A program made the position numbers and the translations under genes. From assembly GCF_910592395.1 (NCBI RefSeq), contig NC_088317.1, positions 6,016,001-6,080,000 on the forward strand: a stretch of 64,000 nt of DNA. Reading direction: 5' to 3'. The notes beneath the pieces were generated by a model. The model had not been told where the DNA came from. It did not search any database and saw only the letters and a program-made list of their open reading frames with translations. Of this stretch, positions 47,701 to 56,700 are shown piece after piece (positions within the stretch are counted from its first letter, which is position 1; each line of letters opens with the position of its first letter). Source of the stretch: Lineus longissimus (taxonomy: Eukaryota; Nemertea; Pilidiophora; Heteronemertea; Lineidae).

Positions 47701-50700
47701 CCATGTATATGGGAAGGTTAAAGGAAGCCAATCACGAAAAGCTTACAAAAATGGGGAGTTTTGGACGGCCCGGTTAAAACCAAAGCGGAAATAAGCTTCC
47801 ATTGATAAATCCATAGTTCCTAAACCTGAGTTCCCCTCAGGTAGTTGATTATGTGAGCTGGGCATCTGGGTAACATTGGATAACGATGCATAACATTACT
47901 GACTCCAGTCAGTGAACTGCATAAGAGGTAATAACCAATTTTAGTTATTTCTTTACTACGTTATCTAAATAAAGATTTTGTGCCACGACTGGATCCCTTT
48001 CATTATAACTGGTGTGTAACAAATACTAATTTGTTTGAAGTACTGATGGAATAAAATAACCAAATGTGAACAGATCACGAGAAGGATTACTAAACGTACC
48101 AGAGTACTCATTGATCTACCCAAGATGTCTACCCACTAAAACCACTGAAAAAAGAAATGACCGCAAAGGGTAGTAAAATACCTACTTGCAATGCAGTCCT
48201 TCTTCGCTTCATCCCATTTATAATCAGCGGCACAACCTGAAAATACAGCCACAGGTGAACGTGTTACATTAACGCTATCAAACTCAGTTGGCCTATTCGG
48301 TATTGCGAACATCTTAAAGTATGATTCAATGGCAGGTTTTCTGGATTTTTATGGTACGCCGTTTTTACCACAGTAAAAATAAAATCCAACGTAATTTTTA
48401 TCGTGAAGGCGAAGGCATTCCAGAAGTTTTTTTGCATTAATTTCATTTTTAGGGTCTAAGTTAAGCTCGAGGCAAAATATGCACCGAAGATCGAAATTCA
48501 TTTAGAATATTTTTATTCTATCTTAAACTGTTGGCTTCAAAATCTCTTTCGAATTCTCTGAACTATGGAATCTTATATAATTTGGGTGCGGTTTTTTGTC
48601 CTTTTTTCAAGTTATGAAGTTAGCGACTAATTGATTCACACAAACGCCAGCAATACAAAACCTGTCCTGTTTCTTTTGGGGACTTGTTCATTTATGCAAA
48701 CGACAGCGAATTCGTTATTGTTGAAGCAACATGCAAACTTGGTCACTTTAAAAAACTGCGCGGTAAAACCTTCCGGTGTAGAAATCGTCCCATTATTCAG
48801 TTGTAAACTTTCTTTTTGGTTTCTTTTTGATATAAGAGAACGATACCAGTCGCAGAGCCACTGAAATCTTTTAGTTGAAAACCGCTTGGTTTTTTGTCTT
48901 ATTTGCCTTATAGTCATATCACAAAATGTCACAAAAAATCAAATTCTCCTTTTTTTCAGGAAACCTTAGCGTTTTGTAGTATGATTTAAGTTACGTCAAT
49001 TACTAATTCCGCAGGTTAGTTCAAGGAAACAGGTCAAAAGTCCTTTTCTGCAGCACGATTTTCGATTTATTACTGCTCCGACAGATTTATTTTCTTTTTA
49101 AAGTATACATTCGATATACTAATTTTAGCTAGTACCATAGAATTGTAGAAAATGATACTCACGCAGAACGCACTTAGAATTTTTAGTGTCCCACTTTTCT
49201 TCTGCTTTCGGACAGTCTGAAAATAGCCCAAAGTGTTGTTTTTTTAGCTTTGATCTGAATGGCATACATTATCCGATACGGTTTACATTGATATCATTTT
49301 AGGGATGATCTTTACATCACTAGTGTTATTCCTGGCAAACGATGTTCGTGTAATTTCAAAACTGAAATGATTGGACGAAGATAACGTTTATTTCGTGTCT
49401 TGGTATCTTGTTTATTATACGTCACCGTTTTTTTCGTGGACGTTTAACTGGGAAGTGGAAACGGTGGCGCGAGTTTTCCTTAAGCTAAGCTATATTTATG
49501 TGTAATCTGGACCCATGCTTTTCAAAGGTTAACCTCGCTTCAAACAAAAAGTGCAATTTTAGCTTGAAGCATTTTGTAGCAGGGCTACTTACTGGTCTGG
49601 CAAGAGTGTCCATCACCATTGAATCCATCATTGCATTTACACGCGTACTGTCCATTTACTGTAGAGCAGCTAGCATCTTTATGACAAGCAGGAAAAGCTA
49701 GTTGCCTCAAGGTGCCTTGCGCTGTGCATTCGTACTTGACAGTGCAACCCTTCATCACAACTGAATTGCCGCTCTGAAATCGGATTATTTCGACAAAAAA
49801 ACTAGATTATACAAATATGAACTAAAGGAAGACATGACCGTGAACACTCAGGACAGAGGGAGGTTATCATGAGATGATACAAATAATTATGAATCATTTA
49901 CTAATACAGAGGAAAAGAGGTGATTTAAAATCTTAACTGCAAATAGGGTAAAACACATGCAGTGATAACCGTAACCATTGATTAACCAATAACCCGAACA
50001 TAAAAAGTAACCCAGCTACCGTGAAAGCTGCACGGTTTCCCACTTTCGCCGCTGTGTAATAAAATAAACTAATTATGTCAGGGGTATCCAAAGATTACAT
50101 CTGGGTTTGGTTTCACTATATTCATTTTGATAAACGACATTAGACGTCAATATTAGAGCAACATAAAATTTGTGTAGAGCATTTGATGCTTACGTCGATA
50201 TGTTGTCCATCAACGGCATCACATCCACACTTGCCAGGCAGAACACAGTCATTTCCAAGTCTAAAGTAGCCTTCATTACAAGAACAGCCATCTTCAGGCT
50301 CACCAGCGACGCAGTCCGCGGGAGCTTTCCTCTGTTGGCAGGTCTTTTCACATGCAGGGTACAACTTGGGAGTGTAGGACGCATTTGCCTCGCAGTTTAG
50401 AGCTGGAAGGAAGACAAAATGGCGTGGGCTTATTATACTCTGGTTACCCAGGAAAGTGTTATTTACAAATATTTCCAATATAGGCAAATGAAGAATATGG
50501 TGGTTACTTTTGATTGTGGTGTCACGTAGGACAAATATGGTTGGTTACAACTTACGACAGAAGTTGGCTCTTCTCCAAACACTTCCCAGCCCTTGCTTTG
50601 CACAATCATCAGCAAACACAGCCAAGTTCTTGCAGACAACATCAGGGACGTCCTTCGCCGCTGTGGCCTCTTTAGAATAGAAACACACGTCGAACTCGCA

Positions 50701-53700
50701 GCTGTCCTGGTATTGCTTCACATTCACCAAACCACTTGCGATACAAGCCTTGAAGGGACCGTTTGTGTCTGTGATGTAACCACAGTGGTTATTGTTCTTG
50801 ACTTTCGTGGCCCAAGCAACAGTGCAATCACCATTGACATCGGCTGCTTTACAGTTGCTACAAAAAGGTAAAATAGATATATACATAAAATGAATTTAAT
50901 CGAAAAAGTTTACAACACCTTCCAACTACATTATAGAAACAGCTGCTGCTAGAATTCTGTTAACAACATAATAATTATTGCAGTAGGCTATGCTTTAAAG
51001 CACTTTACGATGTGCATTTAAGGTTCCATGTTTAACTATTGACAATAACCCCCAAAAAACAACTACTGAGTCTGCCTGACTCTCCTAGAAATGTAGACCT
51101 TAGATTATTTCATCAAAAAGTAGACACTGTCAGCCGACATTTTCAAATCATCTTTTTTTTCCTGGTGCAACTGGATATTCTGGCTTGTCCAACAGATTAA
51201 ATGAAGTTAGAATTACAACATTTTGTTCAACTATCAATTCCACATTCTTCTTCTGACAATCTTTCACCCAGACCCGATGTGAAAATGTACCTACCTCTGT
51301 TGCTGTAGACCAGAGTCATCGGGCACAGACCAACTACTCGAGAATTCATTCTTAGTTGTGGCTTTCGTCTGTCCTTTAGCAATAAGATCATCATTTCGAT
51401 TGTCGTTACATGTTCCACAGATTCCTTCCACCTTGGTTCCGAGTGTGGATGAGATGAACGTCTCAATGAAGTACCTCCTGTAGGTGGTGATCATACCACA
51501 AGCTGTGGCCTCGACCTGGAACTGCCTGTTAGCGAATGAGACTTTCACGTCTGTGCCTTTCCTGGTCCTGATAGTTATAGGGAAACTGCTCTTGGTTCTG
51601 TCGACGCCGTCGATCTACAAAAGTAAGACACATACAATTCCGCTGAAGAAGAAGCAAGGTAGTGATCGGCCTTTGAATGCACAATCTTGGGCTGGTTCGT
51701 CTCGCTGGCTCATGAAGCATTACCAAATCCCACAGCTGTCACCAAATCACGTCACGACCTCAGGCAAAAGGACGCAACTGGAGCTATTCTGGATCCTTTT
51801 CATCAAATGGGTAGAACCCTTCAAGGGGTGTTTTGCGGTATAGTCGGGTCAATATATGACAAATACCCCCTCATGCAACCCCAAAAAAATTGCAACAAAA
51901 GGTTTTTCAACTGATTCTGTTAGGTTTTGATGTGCTTTATAACATACTAAAAGTCTATCAAAATCCAACCCCCGAAAAAGGGTCATTTTCAAGATGGCGT
52001 CCAAGATGGCCGCCAAAACCTCTCAATGGCCATAACTCAGTTATTAGTCACTCAAATTTGATGATTTTGGTGTCTATCCATATGTTTTGGGGGTCAAGGA
52101 ATGCAATGATACAAAAGAAAATGAAATTGGACAATTACATATCATAGAAATCCAATGTGGCGTCCGAAAATGGCGGCCGACACTTGTTTTTAGCCATAAC
52201 TCAGTTATTTGTGAATCAAATCATTCAGTGCTATCTTGGTGTTTATCCCCAGGTTATTGGGGTAAGGAACACAAAAAAGCCATTTCCATATAGATTCAAT
52301 GATTACAGACCTGAAAATCAGGTAAGTAAAGAATTTTTGCTGTTGTCACCTTCCATATTTTCAGTGCTGCCATCTTCGTAATCTACAAGAAACCACTTCT
52401 TAAATAATGCAAGATAATCCGCTAATAATCCCTTCATTACTAAATTTGACACTGAAACATCATTCCTGTAACACTCAGTACTGATTGTAAGGTAGGTCTG
52501 CAGATGAGGAAGTAGTTTATTATCTTGTGTTGTATGATTTAGGGCCTATATGAAGCCCTCAAGCAGGCCATGTGGCGGGCCATGTGGTTTTCAATTTCTT
52601 CCTCTCAATATGGGAAGCCAAAGTGTATTTATACAGTTTGCTGGAATCAAACTAATAACCATTGATCATACAGTTTTGGCATTTGGAGGGGGTATCGCCA
52701 GATGCAATAGGTTGGAATTAACACTACATGACAACAATTGTTTTAACATAGCCCTGATGTGCCAAATAAGTTTACCTGAATATCTCACTGTCATTTTTGT
52801 TTATTTCCTTCAGCCATTATGCAACAATAAGTGCAAGCACAGTCAGTCAAGCTATTTGCCCTATCTGCGAAGCGGAGATTGCGGATTCCAGTGACTCCGT
52901 TGCCATTACAGAGAAAGGGGCTAACACAATAAATGCAGCCAGTGTTAAGCGGAAAGACAATGTTATAGTTGCAGCCACTGATGAAGTTCACAGCAGCCGT
53001 CGTAAACTATACATAAACGATAAAGACATTCAGTGCTATCTTAAGAGGAAAGCCGGTGGTTCTGTACCAGCAAAGAGAACCACAAGACAGTCGAGTGGAG
53101 GTTTTGACAGTGAAACCGATTGCCTATTTTGTGGAAGTGCAGTTGATAAGGTAGATAGGGGACACTTCAGCAATGTACAGACGGACCAAATTGGAGGTTT
53201 GTGAATCCCGTTCAGATGATTGGGGACTTACTGTGAAGAGTAGGATTGAATACTATTTACGAGATCTACATGCTGCAGACGGTCTCTATCAGCATTCCTG
53301 TAGCATTAACTTTCGGACATTCAAGGCTGTACCTCTAGAGTTCCAGAGTACAGATGATGCCAAGCGAAGAAAGGTTGGTCGACCAAAAGATGAAGATAAG
53401 GCGGAGGCGTTTCAGAAAACTGAATGATGAGGAACAGCTATCTGTTACATCTTTGAGGCTGATAATGAAAGGATTTCTTTCTAACCCTGATTCTGAACCA
53501 TATGGTAATCAATACCTCAAAACCCTTCTGAAAGAACGCTACAAGGACTCAATTTGTTTTTCCGAGGGGAAGGCTTAGACGATATTGTTACAATGAGAGA
53601 ACAAACATCACATATCCTGAGATCATACTATAAGAAAAAGTGTAAAGAAGGGGACGAAGAGTCTCAAAAATGTGCGATAATTGAAACCGCTGCTAGGTTG

Positions 53701-56700
53701 ATTAAAAGTGATATCAAATCTCAGGTTTCTTCCATAACGAATCAGTATCCAAGTAGTCAGGACTTAAAGCTAGATGCGGCCCTTTCATTCGTGCCCAGTA
53801 CTCTGCGCCTAGCACTGGACACATTGTTCGTTGGGAAAGACACAAGACGTAAGGTTGCGGCACTTGGTCAAGCAATAGTTCAGGCAGTTCGCCCACGCGC
53901 TGTCCTTGCTCCGCTACAAGTGGGACTTGGTGTGCAAACCCATCATCTGTATCGTTCTAAGTTTATTCTGGATACTCTTCATGAAATGGGATTCTGCTGC
54001 TCATACGGTGAAGTGCTGAGATTTGAAAAGAATGCTGCGGATTGCGTGGAGCCCGATGTCCTAGGTGGAGAAGAAGACTTGCTAGAGATGTCCATCCTCT
54101 TTGCCGCCGATAATGTTGATCACAACATTATCACTATCGATGGCAAAGGGACATTTCACGGAATGGGTGTAATAGCCGCTGTTACCCCTGGAAAACAGAT
54201 GAACCGTCTCACTCCCAGAAGACACATATCAGAACTTAAAGCTGAAAACAAGACAAAAATCCCTGTACTTGACTATAGGTTTGCAAAGCATGCTTGTCGT
54301 GAGGTAGTCTTTGAGGATCTTCCGAGATTTGTAGATTGCGACAAGAAGATTGATATTCTGTGGGAGGTCTCCCTCAGTTTCCAACAGGCAACACCAAACT
54401 GGCAAGGCATGATGCATATCTTGCACCAGGGCAACCATCACCCTGGGCAGTCCTCGGTCACATTCTTGCCCATGAGCAATATGTACTCCGGGGACAAATC
54501 ATGCATTTTGTCCACATTAGACTTCGTTTGCAACCTTGCGATGAAGCACAAGCTGCCCACTATTGTGACATTTGACCAGCCCTTGTACTGGAAGGCTGCT
54601 GAAATAATCATTGACGCACCGCAAAACAGCTACCTGAAAGGCATTGTTCTCATGTTAGGGTGTTTCCATACTCTTATGAATTTGCTGGGGGCTATTGGTG
54701 GCCTCATGGAGGGAACCGGTTTGAAGAACATCCTCGAGACTGTGTATGGAGAGAATGCGGTTGTCCATATGATGTCCGGAAAAGCAGTCCAGAGAGCAAT
54801 TCGTGGCCATCTTCTGGTTGACAAGTGCCTGCATAGCCTACTTGTATCAGAAATGGTCAATGACGATCCTGAATTTGTGTCACTACTGGTTCAAGCTGAG
54901 GAGTTGTACTCCTCCCTCCTTGCCGGAAAGACGACGCTAGATAGTGCTGCTTGTTCTGATGCTGTGATCAAACTCGAGACAGAAATGGAGAGGAAGAAAT
55001 CTGAACTTGCTCAGAACTCTAAGACTAGTCAGTTGTGGCTGAACTATCAGCGAATGGTTGAAATGGCAAGGATGTTGATCAAGGCAGATCGCACTGGGTC
55101 TTGGCTCATGCATTTGCAGGCCGTTTCAGATTGCTTGCCTGTATTTGCTGCAGCTGGTCATTTCAATTACTTGAGGTCTGCGCATTATTATCTGCAAGAA
55201 ATGAGTAACCTTGAGAAGAAACATCCAGATGTGCATAGAAGGTTTGTTAACGGATTCCATGTTGTTCGAAGAAGCAACCAATTCTGGGCAGGACTAAGTA
55301 GTGATCTTGTCATTGAACAAACATTGATGAGGTCTCTTAAAAGCACAGGAGGTCTTACTCGTGGCAGTGGGATGACTGAGGACATGCGCAATCTATGGAC
55401 ATTGTCTGCACCCGTGACTTCAGAGTACAACAGTGCGATGCAGGATTTCACCGACCTGACTTACACAAGTCCGCAACACAAAGACTCCACTGAAGCGCGA
55501 ATCAAAAGAGATACATCTGATCTTGAGAAAATTCGATTGAAGCTTGCTGCCTGCTCACTGTTCACTTCAGATCCTACTCTGAGGAATATCGTCAATGGGA
55601 TCGTAGCTGGTCAAGATGTGAATGTACATGACTTTGAATCAGTTGGGAACAAGATAATAGAGGATATGATCGGAAAATCGGCATTCGCCTACAAATTCAA
55701 GCGAAAGGACCGAGCCAAAACCCTTGGGAATATCTCTGCCGTGAAGATTGCTGCTGATCGCACAATTGATCCTGCTCTCCTTTTCCAACGTTTCCTTGTT
55801 GTGTCGAGGTCAGGAGATCTTTCCCTGGATGAGGTTTTGAGTTATGAACTGAGCCCCTTCCCTCCAGCCCTCTTTGAGACAAGGAACATTCTTCGAAAAG
55901 CAGACAAACCGCAACTTGCACAGGCAATTCGAGACCATGTGACAGGCTTATCAAGTGAGGCGGTCCTGTACTCTGTACCTGAAACAGATTGTTACGTGTT
56001 GGATGGTGGTTCGTTGCTGCACCGTGTACCGTGGATGAGAGGACAAACATATGGTCAGATAGCAGACTCCTATGCAGACTTCGTGGTGAGACACTACGGT
56101 CAAGCGACAGTTGTATTTGATGGTTATGGCGAAGGGCCATCTGTAAAGGACAATACACATCAAAGACGGGGAAAAACACGCACCCTCTGGTTAACTTCAC
56201 GGCAGAAACAGAGTTTTCCGGGAAAAAGGAGGATTTCCTGTCCCGTGACAAAAACAAGGCAGGGATGATTGAACTCATCAACACGGCACTTGCTAAACGA
56301 GGGTGCCACATCATTCAGTCGCCAGGGGATGCGGACGTTGATATCGTCAAGGCTGCTGTTGATCGTTCGCGCACTTGTACCACAACTTTGGTTGGTGAAG
56401 ATACAGATTTGCTAATCCTACTGCTACACTATGCTAGAACAGACAATCAGACGATTTATATCCGTTCCGACGCAAACAAGCAGTCAAAGGACCACAAGGA
56501 CAAAGTCTATAACATCAACCTCTTGAAAGAAACCCTAGGAGATGATGCGTGCAATGAGCTGCTCTTTCTTCATGCCTACACAGGTTGTGATTCAACATCT
56601 AGGATCTTTGGCATAGGCAAAAAGTCATCCTTCCAGAAATTAGTGAAACCTGATCCTGTCATGAAGTCCTGCGCTAGCACATTTATTCATCCAAATAAAT

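Noticed and set aside
55697-56314. A 205-codon minus-strand frame
   Set aside because: It is antisense to the element 1 coding region, whose motifs match element 2; the minus frame has no domain.
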